Source of the DNA: Tridacna crocea
Lineage: Eukaryota; Mollusca; Bivalvia; Cardiida; Cardiidae
Direction: 5' to 3'
NCBI GenBank assembly: GCA_943736015.1
Contig: OX031057.1
Span: 61,462,001 to 61,526,000, forward strand
Length of the DNA: 64,000 nucleotides
This document shows positions 45,908 to 57,093 of this stretch, one piece after another. Position 1 is the stretch's first letter; each line of letters opens with the position of its first letter. The notes beneath the pieces were generated by a model. It was not told the origin of the DNA. It saw only the letters and a program-made list of their open reading frames with translations, and did not search any database. Made by a program: the position numbers and the translations under genes.

Positions 45908-46209
45908 TGACATTGTTTTATTTGGAAGTTATGGTCTAAAATTTATCGAAGTTCAAAATGCCCGTCTGACAAAAGCATTCTGTATCCTTAATTTCGTAAC
46001 TCGACCTATCATATTAGCCTATGTATGAGTCAAATATTGTTTGTCACTGGTATGAATTTTGAAGCACGAATCATTTTTCTTCTTTTAGCATCTTATATTT
46101 GTCGCATGCATAGTTCCCAGCAAGCACCAACGAGCTCGAGGAGGTATGACTAGGTCTTGTTGCAAAAAAAATAACGGACGGAAATTCCATAAAATATTTA
46201 CAACCATTT

Positions 46210-46446
46210 GCCGAGCCAAGCCCCTTGGCTCAGTTGGTAGAATAGGAGAACAGGATGTCGCTGGTCCCCTGGCTCGGCCAATATTCTTTCCGAGGATTGA
46301 TGATAGTCATTTCGACAGGATTCATCGACGATGGTTATGTTGGAAAGCAGCCAGTGGCTTAGGAAGAATATTGTGCTGAGTACTGGTTATAGGAACTCCA
46401 GGAAAGCATGGATAGGTGCACTGGTCGACGCGATATCACTGAAAAG
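46210..46446 (+). mobile_element. tRNA-derived SINE, full head
   Basis: The head is tRNA-like: GCCGAGCCA (46210-46218) pairs with TGGCTCGGC (46270-46278) as an acceptor-type stem, and TGGCTCAGTTGG (46226-46237) is an A box. The body follows (GACAGGATTCAT, AAAGCAGCCAGTGGCTTAGG, GCATGGATAGGTGCACTGG) and ends near ATATCACTGAAAA. RNA polymerase III would transcribe an intact copy. Confidence 0.7.
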
Positions 46447-46477
46447 TGAAAGGTAAGCAATGACCTGAAAGACTGAT

Positions 46478-46660
46478 TGGTGTTTAACAGTATTTCAGTT
46501 ATTTCACGACATGATGTGCACCTATCCATGCTTTTCTGTGTTCTTTTAACCTGTTTTCCGCACAATATTCTTTTCAAGCCACTGGCTGCTTTCCCACGTA
46601 AGCATTGTCGAGAAGTTTGACAGCAGTAAGAGAGAAATGAATCCTGTCGCAATGACTCAC
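46478..46660 (-). mobile_element. SINE body, opposite orientation
   Basis: Reverse-complement copy of the preceding SINE body (GTGCACCTATCCATGC, AAGCCACTGGCTGCTTTCCC, ATGAATCCTGTCGC). It lacks the tRNA head. The two copies lie tail to tail with about 30 bp between them. Confidence 0.75.
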
Positions 46661-46662
46661 TT

Positions 46663-46698
<36 letters not shown>
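46663..46698 (+). repeat. (ATAG)n microsatellite
   Basis: About nine perfect ATAG repeats abut the broken 5' end of the minus-strand SINE. Confidence 0.95.
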
Positions 46699-47014
46699 CC
46701 TGTGTTCTTTCACTCCTGTCCCTCTAGCTTTGAAATTATTACCGCCGTGAATACGTATACAGTACAGCAATATCCCGTAATACTTTATTGTTTCGTTTTT
46801 GTTTTTTTTTAACTTCCGGTCAGTTTGGTTGGTCTACGGATTATTTACCTCTCCATCGAAGTTGGATTTAAATATTATTAAACGGTTTTTTCAAGGATAA
46901 AACCAATGTTTGATTCTGATTCAATATCTGCCCTGTACGGTGGTTATATTGTGAAGTGTATTTCTGGATGTTAATAGTGGATATTTTGTCATTTTCCTTC
47001 TGACCTTTTGAAAA

Positions 47015-48146
47015 ATGGCCGACCTTGAACAAAATGGCGGTTTCAGTGATGTGTTTGGAACATCAGAGCAATGGACAGACCAACTGTCCGACAGAAGGAG
47101 AAAGAAGAGAAAAGCTCAGAACAGTAAAGAGAGCAGTTCCGACAATAAAATGGACATAGAAAAGTTTAAAACGCTAAATACGGACGAGAAACTATCAGCT
47201 CTATTCACAAAGTTTGACAATAACAATGAACACTTAACAGTGCTTGATAGTAAAATGAACCAATGCTTACAAATAAGCTCGGATATAAGAAACAATAAAA
47301 CACGCATTGATAATCATGAGACCAGGCTATTATTACTGGAATATAAATCGGTTGATCTTTAAGCGCGTATCAGACGCAAACACCTTCTCTACAGTGGATT
47401 TACGGAGGAAAGGGATGAAAACTGTGTTATGCAGATAAGTAACTTTTTACGAGGGTCACTTGGTATTCAATCTGAGGTATACATAGACCGAGCTCAAAGA
47501 CTCGGCCGATTTAAACGGGACCAGCAAACTCAGATTATCGTAGCTTTCAGAGATTTTAGTGACGTCCAACTAATCCTATCGAAGGCTTACAAGCTAAAAG
47601 GCAGTAAATAGGTATAGCATTAACAGAGACTATGCCCAAGAAATTGTCAATGCGCGCAAATCTCTGTAGAAAGAGTAGAAAAGTCTAAAAAGTAACAGTC
47701 CTGATAAAAGAGTCCATCTAGTCTACCCTGTCAAAATTTTAATGGTTGGTCGAGTTGTTAGCGATGCATTCCCGCTGTGGGGTGAAGTGATGAACGGACA
47801 ACGCATAAATTGTAAACATTCCAGTGTTAAACATACACAATACAAGTCCCGTGATTGTCGTGCAGCTGACTATCACAACACTCCTACACGTAACACAAGT
47901 CGTTCATCTGTGTCATCTGAAGAGGCTTTGCCAAATAGCCAGTCGCGGACTCTTCCCCGACGCGAATCTCGTACTCCCAACCGACGCGGACGCGCCAGGA
48001 GCCCCCATCGACATGATCACTATCGGAGTAACCAGAATGTGAACTCTGACAAACCAGCGAAGCCGCAATCCAAAACTGGTAACGATCCAAACATTCGCCG
48101 ACCATGGGACTCAAATGGTGATGCTCAGACTACTACTACAGTTTAG
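47015..48146 (+). pseudogene. LINE ORF1 (nucleic-acid-binding protein), broken
   Basis: The first segment (115 codons) starts ATGGCCGAC and is Lys/Asp/Asn-rich with a likely coiled coil at residues 45-110. A TAA (47360-47362) interrupts it. The next segment, GFTEERDENCVMQISNFLRG to RAQRLGRFKRD, resembles the RRM-like domain of L1-type ORF1p. A frameshift near 47608 and two TAGs near 47668-47680 follow, then a final segment (47742-48146) rich in Arg/Ser/Pro with no clear CCHC knuckle. The intact protein would bind element RNA. Confidence 0.7.
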
Positions 48147-48173
48147 GACAGATATGGGAATTTCCCAAACTCT

Positions 48174-51100
48174 GTGTCTCTGAAAATCGGAACTTTAAAT
48201 GTCAGTGGTCTAAAGAAAAGACTTAACTATCCTGAATTTCTGGAGTTGATTTCTTCATATATTTTTTGTACTACTGAAACTCATATCGATTCATCAGATA
48301 TAGTTGATATAGAACACTTTGATTTCATTTCACTACCAAAATCTCGGGAATATAAACGCAAATCCGGAGGAATTGGTGTTTATATTCGATCATGTTTATC
48401 CAAGTTTATAAAGCTAGAACACTGTAGCACCGAATATATATTGTGGCTATCTGTTGACAAGTCAGTTACTGGCTTGCCAGACAAATTTATGCAAGGCACA
48501 ATCTATATCCCCCCTGAAAACTCCGGATTCTTTTCGCAGGATGAATTTGACCTCTTCGAAAACTCTGTCACTGATATTTGTTGTAATCACAAGTATGTTG
48601 TTATCTCTGGTGATGCGAACTCGAGGACTGCTCAGTCATCTGATTTCTTCCGATCTGATCCGTTCCTTCTTGATATGTTCGATGTTGATGCTGCAGACCA
48701 ATCTGAATTAGGTAAATACACAGAATTAGAAAACCTTAACTTACCTTTAAATCGTAAATCACAAGATAAAAAGACAAACTCTCATGGCATCCGTTTTATA
48801 GACTTGTGCAGAAACAATAATTTATTTATTCTAAATGGTCGCATGTTTGACGATACCAACGGTAAATTTACGTTTAAACAAAAATCTGTCATTGACTATA
48901 CAATAGCCACTTCTGACTGCTTTAAATACGTGTCAGGCTATGACATTGTGGAGACGGATGCGATGCTATCCGATGGCCATTCGATTTTGCACATTGAACT
49001 TGGAGTTTTACAGCTACCAAAATATGAGCATCAAAATACGCAACAGTCGAATCTCCCGCGATGGCAGGAGAGTCGAATCTCAGATTTTGTAGATAATCTC
49101 GATAGAATGCATATACAATCAATCTCCGATCAATTGAATACTTATCCCCAGTCCAAAACGACAATCGAAAACATCACAAATGAAATATCGCTCTTGTTCC
49201 AAAATGCAAACAATATGACGTTTAATACGAGTGTCCGTAGGTTTTACTCCTCCACCAACCATAACAAACCATGGTTTGGGTCAAACTGTCATCGCGCTCG
49301 TAAAAAATAAAATCGTGCTAAACGGAAGTATCATGAATCACCTACAAATCGTAACAAGCGGATCTTGAACAAAACTAGTAAACAGTATAAACGCACTATT
49401 AATTTTTACGTGAAAAATTATAAATTCAATAAAGCTAAAAAGCTACGATTAATGTCATCTAAGAGACCCAAATATTATTGGAAATTTTTGAACGGACTAA
49501 AGCCAAAAACACGATTTTTATGACTATTACAAAAACATCAACTCCAGTGCTCCTGAACAGAACCAAATAACGGACTTACCGCATATTGACCAAACAAACC
49601 TCGATTTAAATTCCCCGATAGTTCAATCTGAAATTGAAAAATGCATAAAAAGTTTAAAGAATGGGAAAGCTTGCAGTCCCGTTGACAGTATTATCAATGA
49701 GTATTTAAAGCATTCAAAAAACATTTTACTTCCTTTGTTTACTAAACTTTTTAATTGTGTCCTTGACACAGGATTCATACCAGAAGCATGGGTCAAAGGT
49801 GTTATAATCCCTGTTTACAAGAATAAGGGAGACCCAGCCCAAACCCAAAACTATAGGCCCATCACTATTCTGAGCTGTCTTGGGAAACTCTTTACGTCAG
49901 TTCTGAATAAACGCTTGACAAATTACCTAGAAACAAATGATTTACTTAATCAAAATCAGGCTGGTTTCTGAAGTGGCTTTAGCTGCCAAGACTATATTTT
50001 TACACTTTATTCCCTTGTTGAAATTCTTAAAGCGCGAAGGAAAAAGCTATTTTGCGTATACGTCAACTTCTCGGCAGCTTTTGATAAGGTTCATAGAGCC
50101 AGTCTATGGCTAAAAGTTTTGAATCATAACATAAATGATAACATAGTCCAAGTAATATACAATATGTACAGTAATATTAAGTCATGTGTGTCATTACAAG
50201 GATCCTTCTCCGCATATTTTGATTGCCAGAATGGTGTGAGACAAGGCGAAAACTTATCACCTTTACTATTTGCGCTGTTTTTGAATGATATGCAGTCATA
50301 CATTGAGTCAAATGAGCCTTGGCATAGAGCTCAACGATGATCGCGATATTTTATGGCTTAAACTTTTAATTTTGCTATATGCCGATGACACCGTTATCCT
50401 TTCAGATACAGCCGAAAACCTTCAATCCAGTCTAAATGCCTTCCACAACTACTGTACAGAATGGCAACTTAATGTGAACATCAATAAAACCAAAATTATA
50501 GTTTTGGAGCACGTAACCTTAATAGATACAATTTTTATTTAGGTGACCAGCCTATAGACATTACAAGTACTTATCACTATCTAGGAGTGACTTTCTCTGC
50601 AACCAGGTCATTCCTACAAGCCCGCAAGCATATTTCGCAACAAGCACGAAAAGCTATTTATCTTTTATTCGCAAAGGCCCACAATGCTAATCTTCCTCTT
50701 GATCTAACCCTCAAACTGTTTGATCACACTGTCCTACCCATATTAACATGTGGATCTGAAATTTTTGGATTTGAAAATCTAGATATTATTGAAAAAGTTC
50801 ACAATGAATGTCTTGGGAAACTTCTGAAAGTACGAAAAAGCACCCCTTTGTATGTGATACACGGTAAATTGGGTCGTTATCCAATATATGTAATTATTAA
50901 AAGTAGAATGATACAATTCTGGAGCAAACTTTTTATTAATAGAAATAAAATTTCATTTAAAATATACTATTATATGTTAAGTCAACAGTCAACAAGGTTT
51001 AAATGGGTGACAGAAATCAAATATATCCTTGATTCTGTAGGGCTCTCTTACGTTTGGCAACAAAACGCCCCCGTTCCGCTTAATCTTCACAAACTAGTCA

Positions 51101-51414
51101 AACAAATACTCATTGACCAATATACTCAACAATGGAATACATAGGTGAATTCGTCCAACAAAGGCAAATTATACCACATTTATAGAGAGTCTATAGGATT
51201 TGAAGCATACCTCAAACTCCTACCCTTGACAGATGCGCTTTCCCTCTTTAAATTGCGCACAGCTAATCATAAACTCCCCATTGAACGTAACCTGCGAAAG
51301 CAGGAACGAGAATTTTTTTTTTTGTAAATGGAATATTTGTTCCCAACGATCTGAATCATGCCCCGTGCAGGTTTGAAAGTCGTCTGCTAAACCACAATGC
51401 GTACTGAACACTTT
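48174..51414 (+). pseudogene. LINE ORF2 (endonuclease and reverse transcriptase), broken
   Basis: The endonuclease (48174-49050) has TLNVSGL, TETHID, GGIGVYI, SGDANSR, IDYTIAT and SDGHSILHIE, i.e. the usual AP-endonuclease motifs through the last Asp-His. The RT follows with NYRPITILSCLGKLFTSVLN, NQAGF, VRQGENLSPLLF and YADD (50378-50389). Lesions in order: TAA at 49308, frameshift near 49515, TGA at 49969, frameshifts near 50330 and 50510, TAG at 51142, and a frameshift at the T run near 51315. No ATG opens the frame. The protein once nicked DNA and copied the element RNA. Confidence 0.85.
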
Positions 51415-51759
51415 GATGAAAAGATTATAATGTTACAAACCTCATCTCGTGTAAGATAATGTTCCATCACGCATGTTACTGCCATCTTCTAACGAAGCAA
51501 TCAAGTTGATCTTCTCTCGCTATCCCGTGAAAGTTCATGGGATAGTTGGGATAAGATCAAAGTATGGTAACTACCGGTTACAATACTGTTACTGTTACAC
51601 TAATAAGAGACGGAACATAAGATATAGTTTTACTTTATTTTGAAATTCCCATCCAACTATTACCTTTATACCAAACTGTACTATGTTTATATGTATATCT
51701 AACCCCATGTTTAATGTTAAGTGAATAAAGATTATGTTGTTGTTGTTGTTGTTTATTTT

Positions 51760-52796
51760 TTTGTACGCGTGGCTGGGCTTTTTGAATAGTCCTAGAATCC
51801 CTCTTGTAAAACTACACACTTTCTGCACTTTGATAGCGCTCTATTGCGCCTTCAAATGTTTGGAAATCTTAAAAATTTCTGCTCGACGTGAACACTATGA
51901 GACATTTTGACCGTATGATACAAAATGCTTTCAAAAAATGTTCCTTGATTGAGTAATAGATTAATTATGTCGTTTTCCATAATCAATTAAAATACAACAA
52001 AAGTAAAAATAATGTTGGATCTTTTTGCGGTGAGAGCGAGCAATTAGAAAAGTAAACAATGCCATCATTCCCCTTCTGTGTTTTAGCTGCATAAATGTAA
52101 TACTTAATCGACCTCGATAAAGCTGTGTTTGTTGGTGCATTCGCATACACTTTGAGCAATTAAAGTTTACCTAACTAATCAACGCAATTACTATTTTTGC
52201 GCATCAATGCAAACTCGCACACTGTGATGGGTTTCTGTCCTATGATGTCGAGATTGATACTAAGCCATACTAAGAATGATAATAATCAAAACTGAAGTAA
52301 ACTGAAGTAAATTTACAATTTCTTACATGTATCTACAAACACCGTACCTCTAGCCTATATCATAAGAATGACTAGAAATACGGTACCGTACATGTATCTT
52401 AAGACTCCGGGGCTAGAGGTATGGTACCATATCTCTAGCCACTGCCTTTATTTATGGTTCATGAATGTTTTCCTTACGATTTTTACATCAAATACAACAT
52501 TGACTGCATGAGAAAACATACAAGTTACTTTACTTTATTTGTTTTTCAACACATGTACAAGAAAAAAAATCATCAAATCTACATCACAGCAATGTTCAGC
52601 ATAACAATAAAAGTTGACAGCATGCTGGTAAACTAACATTATATTTATTGGTAGGAGTACGAGTTCTCCTTCTCTGGAGAACTCGTACCCTTGAGATTGG
52701 GGTACGAGTTCTCCAGGGTACAAGTTCTCGTGATACCTCTCCTCATTGTGTCCTTGCCATGAATTTTAGAAATATAGGAATTAGATATCTAGCAGT
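51760..52796. other. No gene seen; two inverted repeats
   Basis: TACCTCTAGCC (52345-52355) is repeated inverted as GGCTAGAGGTA (52411-52421). A stronger hairpin, GGAGTACGAGTTCTCC then GGAGAACTCGTACC (52654-52689), is followed by a third copy of the arm (52700-52714). Confidence 0.55.
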
Positions 52797-52976
52797 TTAA
52801 CCCTTCAAACATACAACCTCATTTCTAAGGGCTATGATGAAGAAAGCTTTTAAAGTGTTTTCTACCGAATTAAAAAAAAGAAATATTTCTTCATTTGAGC
52901 CACATCTAAATTACCGTCTGCAAATGCTTTGAATTTGGACATGCCAAAATTTTTTTTCATTTGCTAAACAATTTAA
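52797..52976. mobile_element. Hairpin MITE (family 1) copy h, hairpin deleted
   Basis: Starts TTAACCCTTCAAACATACAA and ends TTTGCTAAACAATTTAA, with the CTGCAAATGCTTTGAATTTG arm, but most of the central palindrome is missing. Confidence 0.65.
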
Positions 52977-53386
52977 GGTGGACCATGGGTATATTTCAAG
53001 AATTTGCTCGTAATGGTAGCTAATTTAATCTAAGTGTTTTATAGAAATCATTGTGGGCACAGGAGACTTTTTCGTAAACTTTTCTGAAAGGAAAACAATG
53101 CCATAAAACGGGTCCTTTTCTCATGATGTATTCAAAATCTACCGTTTACTGGATATGTCGTGAAAAGAGTCGTATTTGTAAAGTTAGTTTAAACAAGTGA
53201 GTCATATGCTCTGTGAAAAGGAGGCTTAATGCAACTGCAAAAAGTTTCAGCTCAGGTCAGTCTGCGCAGGGTGACCTGGGCAGAAATATTTGGCTACTGG
53301 TCAATTTCTGCATGTACTAGAAACAGTTTACCTCATTTTTAGTCGATTTTTACACTAAAAAAGAAGTTGACGGGGGCTATTATTAT

Positions 53387-53617
53387 TTAACCCTTTACCA
53401 AACAATCCCTGTTTTTTACGACCCTGACATAGAAGCCTTTGGAAAACATTGTGGGAAAAGGAGAAAATGCTGGTAACCAGCATTTTCTCCTTTTCCCACA
53501 ATGTTTTCTACTCTGCTGGAAACAAATTTCAATTTTTGCGTCCTTTTTATTTTGTAGTCTGCAAGAGCTTTCAATTTGTACCAGTCTAAAGATATATATC
53601 GTTTGGTAAAGGGTTGA
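53387..53617. mobile_element. Hairpin MITE (family 1) copy i
   Basis: Near-perfect 231-bp copy: TTAACCCTTTACCAAACAAT to GGTAAAGGGTTGA. The hairpin arms (about 53435-53512) pair over some 30 bp each around GCTGGTAACCAGC. Confidence 0.88.
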
Positions 53618-53740
53618 TGACTTGCTTGGTACCAAGCTTCAGAGCACGGTTCAGATTTACTTTATATATCGATTGAGAAACAGGTTCTTGCAACTGCTAC
53701 TTATACCAGTCTCTCTCGATTCTGCTTCCTGGAAACTGCC

Positions 53741-53969
53741 TTGACTCATTACCAAACGACAATATTTTAGGTTTGTCTAAATTGAAAGCATTTGCAGACG
53801 ACAAAATAAAAGTGACTGAAAATTTGAAATTTGTTGTATGAAGAGTAGAAAACATTGTGGGAAAAGGAGAAAATGCTGGTTACCAGCATTTTCTCCTTTT
53901 TCCATAATGTTTTCAAAAGGCTTCTTCCTCAGGGGCGTTAAAAGTCGTCGTTGTGTGGTAAAGGGTTAA
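53741..53969. mobile_element. Hairpin MITE (family 1) copy j
   Basis: Full copy in the opposite orientation to copy i: TTGACTCATTACCAAACGAC to GTGGTAAAGGGTTAA, with the hairpin at about 53848-53925. Confidence 0.88.
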
Positions 53970-53984
53970 GTATTGGCGCCGAAA

Positions 53985-54118
53985 GTGTGGGTCAATTAAT
54001 AGTCCCAAGATTGACATTCATTCCCGGGTATCGAACTCGGAACCTTACGGTTACGGGCCCGACTCGCTCACAACCATGAATACCACACCTCGTGAACCCA
54101 CAGGCTGCTACGCGACTA
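53985..54118 (-). mobile_element. tRNA-derived SINE head
   Basis: On the minus strand GAGTTCGATACCC (54027-54039) is a good B box, and TGGTTGTGAGCGAGTCGG (about 54060-54077) fits the A-box position. Spacing suits a polymerase III promoter. This is a different SINE type from the 46-kb pair. Confidence 0.65.
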
Positions 54119-54133
54119 AACATGACTTCTCTT

Positions 54134-54201
54134 TCGGACAGTGTAGATCAAGATCACACTGCACAGAACGTGCAGTCTGATCTTGGATCTACACCGTCCG
54201 A
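54134..54201. repeat. Near-perfect palindromic hairpin, 68 bp
   Basis: Arms TCGGAC-GTGTAGATC-AAGATCA-ACTGCAC pair around a 5-base loop (AGAAC) with few mismatches. The same palindrome, in the other orientation, lies at 56932-56996, and its core at 37620. Confidence 0.85.
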
Positions 54202-54285
54202 CGAGGAGATATTTTTTCACAAAAGAATGCCTTTGAAATAGCAAAACTCGGGGTTTTACTACATTTCAGCAGGATAAGGGTGTAG

Positions 54286-54336
54286 TTAAAGTAGCAATAA
54301 AGCTCAAAAGTAAACAAAAAGGGTGTTTAAATGCAT
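54286..54336 (+). mobile_element. Family-2 MITE, left end only
   Basis: TAAAGTAGCAATAAAG to GTTTAAATGCATTT matches the start of the copies at 55966 and 59773; family-1 copy k begins at its TTAA. Confidence 0.6.
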
Positions 54337-54564
54337 TTAACTCATTACCAAACGACAAAAGTTTAGGTTTGTCCAAATTAAAAACATTTGCAGACAACAA
54401 AAAAAAAGTGACTAAAACTTTGAAATTTGTTTTGTGAAGGGTAGAAAAAATTATGGGAAAGGAGAAAATGCTGGTTACCAGCATTTTCTCATTTTCTCAC
54501 GATGTTTTCTAAAGGCTTCCTTTTCAGGGGCGTGAAAAGTAGGGATTGTGTGCAAGTGGGTTAA
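54337..54564. mobile_element. Hairpin MITE (family 1) copy k
   Basis: Full 228-bp copy, TTAACTCATTACCAAACGAC to GTGGGTTAA, inserted in or beside a family-2 left end. The hairpin is slightly shortened (ATTATGGGAAAGG). Confidence 0.85.
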
Positions 54565-54925
54565 GTCGTTGTATGTGCATGTTTTTTTTTTCTTCGACGA
54601 TTCGACCTGTCTCATATGACGCATCACTCTCCCAAAATTTGGGGGAACTTAATGTAGTGATACTGGTTATAAAGTAGCAATGGAGAAAATACCGGTAGGT
54701 TTTATCAACACGTTTGAGGAGAAATTAGGACTGTTTTAGCTCCAGATTTCTTTAAACTGCTGATCATAGCTGAATGATTCGCTCCTGGCGCCGTTTTATT
54801 CAGTAAACGTTAACTCTAGTTTGAAATTCAAAGTAAAGATTGCCGCGTAGAAAAGTAGTCCTGTACCCAGAATACCCAAATTAGATATATGTGTATTTGT
54901 AGAATGCCACCAAGCAGGAGATGAT
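54565..54925. other. No feature recognised
   Basis: No coding or repeated structure was identified here. Confidence 0.4.
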
Positions 54926-54929
54926 GGCA

Positions 54930-55245
54930 TTCAGTCTATAAGGTACCATTGGAAAGTATGGAAATTATTGTGAAGATGACAATCTGTCATTTTACGGTTG
55001 GGCGAAGTGTTAGTTGTTGACAGAGAAATTAATTTCAAAACTAGGTTAAAACCTGCAAGGTATAGCTGTGTCTGTTGTTTACTTTTTGTCTTATTTTGAT
55101 TTTTTCCATCGACTTATACATGGCCCTATTACATGATAACAGACTGTGGTCTCCACAATGATTTCCATAGTTTTAAATGGTATGACTTAAATCTATATGT
55201 ATTATTGCACCTGTTTTGATATTTTGGCTTCTACTGGGCCTTTAT
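54930..55245 (+). mobile_element. Family-2 MITE-like repeat, copy 1
   Basis: Shares ATTGTGAAGATGACAATCTG, TTAATTTCAAAACTAGGTTA, AAACCTGC, the ACATGATAACAGACTG region and the end ACTGGGCCTTTAT with the copies at 55966 and 59773. The left end is diverged. Confidence 0.7.
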
Positions 55246-55686
55246 GGGTCGAATACAGAGTAGGATATTCAATTGATGAAAAAGAAAAAAAAAATGCTTT
55301 TCAGAGCTGAAAGAAATTCTGTTTATATACCACATATTTAAAATCAATAATTTTTCAATTACTTGCATACAAAAACGTGGTCGTCTTTTCTAAGTGTTCA
55401 ATGCTCGTTTATAAATAGGGCCTAATCGCCAATCGATTATACTGATATATTTTGATCATCCTTCGGAAAACAGGATAAGCCGTTGAAATTTGAAAATTAG
55501 ATAGTGTAAGGAAGTAAAATATATTTGGGGTACTAAGTGGTAAGAATTTTCTATGCATTTGGCGTTTTCTGCTTTATTTGTCTAGGGAAGCAAGCGCAAT
55601 GCTGTTCGAAAGAAAAAGAAACCTCGATAGTATTTGTGAAATACAAGTACAAGTTTGTTAGTATTCAATATGAAAAAAAAGTTTCG
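55246..55686. other. No feature recognised
   Basis: AT-rich DNA; nothing supportable. Confidence 0.4.
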
Positions 55687-55964
55687 TTAAATTATTACCA
55701 AACGACAAAATTGTAGACTGCTCCAAACGAAAGCATTTGCAGATCGCGACAAAATAAAAGTGACTGAAAATTTTTAAATTGTTTTGTGAAGGGTAGAAAA
55801 CATTGTGAGAAAAGGAGAAATTAAATTGTTTTGTGAAGGGTAGAAAACATTGTGAGAAAAGGAGAAAATGCTGGTTACCAGCATTTTCTCCTTTTCCAAC
55901 AATGTTTTCTAAAGGCGTTTTGCTCAGGCCCGTCAAAAGTAGGGATTGTGTCGTAATGGGTCAA
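55687..55964. mobile_element. Hairpin MITE (family 1) copy l, with internal duplication
   Basis: Full copy (TTAAATTATTACCAAACGAC to AATGGGTCAA) that is about 47 bp longer than its relatives: TTAAATTGTTTTGTGAAGGG through GAGAAAAGGAGAAA occurs twice in tandem at about 55786-55879. Confidence 0.85.
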
Positions 55965-55965
55965 G

Positions 55966-56350
55966 GTAGCGATAAAGGACAAGTGTAAACAAAGAGCCTG
56001 TTTAAATACATTTCAATTTATGTCATACCTTTTAAAAGTACGAAAGTTATTGTGAAGACGACAATCTGTCATTGTATGGTCGGTTCTAGTGTTATTCGCT
56101 GACAGAGACATTAATTTCAAAACTAGGTTAAAACCTGCCAGGTGGCTATGTCTTTTGTTTACTTGTAGACAATCTTGAGACTCCCTTTTTTTTTTGCCAG
56201 CGACTAACATATGGCTAGATCACACGATAACAGACAGCTGACTTCATCGCCACAATTATTTCCGACATTTTTCAATGAACCATCTAAATTGAAATCGAAA
56301 ATGTTTTTTATGATACTTGCTTTGATAGTTTGGTCTTTACTGGGCCTTTA
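55966..56350 (+). mobile_element. Family-2 MITE-like repeat, copy 2
   Basis: About 385 bp from GATAAAGGACAAGTGTAAAC to CTTTACTGGGCCTTTA. The two ends are imperfect inverted repeats (ATAAAGG-CAAGT and, complemented, TAAAGGCCCAGT). Confidence 0.72.
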
Positions 56351-56543
56351 AATAACATGTGCCAAAGAAAGATAAAGGCATACAGATGGACGAAAAGACA
56401 GACACATACGAGTGATTAAGTTGTTTCAACAGGATCGACCAAACAAAAAGCGGGTGCTATCTAAAAGATATGAGCCATAATTTGGAAAAGAAAGGTATAA
56501 TCTATCTGCATAAAGCATACAGAAACTAGTACAATTTACGTGA

Positions 56544-56630
56544 GATATCGTTAGTTTACTTCAAAGACCTCGAAACTACAGCTTATTTCAAGCTATAGTT
56601 ACGAGGATTTTGATGTAAACTGACGATATA
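56544..56630. repeat. Long imperfect hairpin, about 87 bp
   Basis: GATATCGTTAGTTTACTTCA .. ACCTCG .. AACTACAGCTT pairs with AAGCTATAGTT .. CGAGG .. TGATGTAAACTGACGATATA across a 5-base loop (ATTTC). Confidence 0.75.
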
Positions 56631-56931
56631 CTCTATGAAAATGGAGGATTAATACTTCTGCAAAAAGTATAGAGCCATGTTAGCTTGCGCAGGCTGACCC
56701 TAGTCGAAACTTTCTGTTTTCGGTAAATGTTTGGTATGTTACAGGACCTGTCTACCTCAGAATTCAGCGGATGATGCCTGGGCATGGCTCAAACTTTAAT
56801 TTCTGTTATAAATATCCAAGTGTTTCATACTAAACAAATTTAACCCTCATCCTGGAACTCAAGCCGATGGAAAAAAACACTATTGATGCTATTTCATTTT
56901 TTTGTTTTGGAGAAAAATGTCTCCTCATCGG

Positions 56932-56996
56932 ATGTTGTAGATCCAAGATCAGACTGCACGTTCTGTGCAGTCTGATATTGATCGACAATGTCTGCA
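56932..56996. repeat. Palindromic hairpin, inverted copy of 54134
   Basis: GTAGATCCAAGATCAGACTG then CAC-GTTCT-GTGCAGTCTGA and the complementary arm; the flank CCTCATCGGATG is the complement of the right flank at 54134. One arm is more worn. Confidence 0.8.
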
Positions 56997-57062
56997 AAAG
57001 CATGGTCAGCTAATTGTAATTATCAGTCTCGGATTTAAGGACGAAAAATGAGGAAAGTATAC

Positions 57063-57076
57063 GAAAGTTGTTATCG
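57063..57076 (+). promoter_or_regulatory. Possible 3' splice site before the TRIM start
   Basis: GTTGTTATCGTTCCAG|GTCACACC lies just upstream of the start codon. This could end a 5' UTR intron with the coding region in one exon. The pyrimidine tract is weak. Confidence 0.35.
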
Positions 57077-57093
57077 TTCCAGGTCACACCACC

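Larger units (their letters stand above)
46740..51757 (+). mobile_element. Two-ORF APE-type LINE, near full length, inactive
   Basis: A 5-kb non-LTR retrotransposon: 5' leader (to 47014), ORF1, ORF2 with endonuclease and RT, AATAAA at 51724-51729, and a (TTG)n 3' tail at 51735-51754. Both ORFs are broken. RT motifs (NGVRQGENLSPLLF, YADD) and the ORF1 coiled-coil plus RRM-like layout fit an L1/I-group element; the clade is not settled. The 5' boundary is an estimate. Confidence 0.82.

Noticed and set aside
46210-46278. Functional tRNA gene
   Set aside because: An acceptor-like stem and A box exist, but the B box is poor and a SINE body follows; it is a SINE head.
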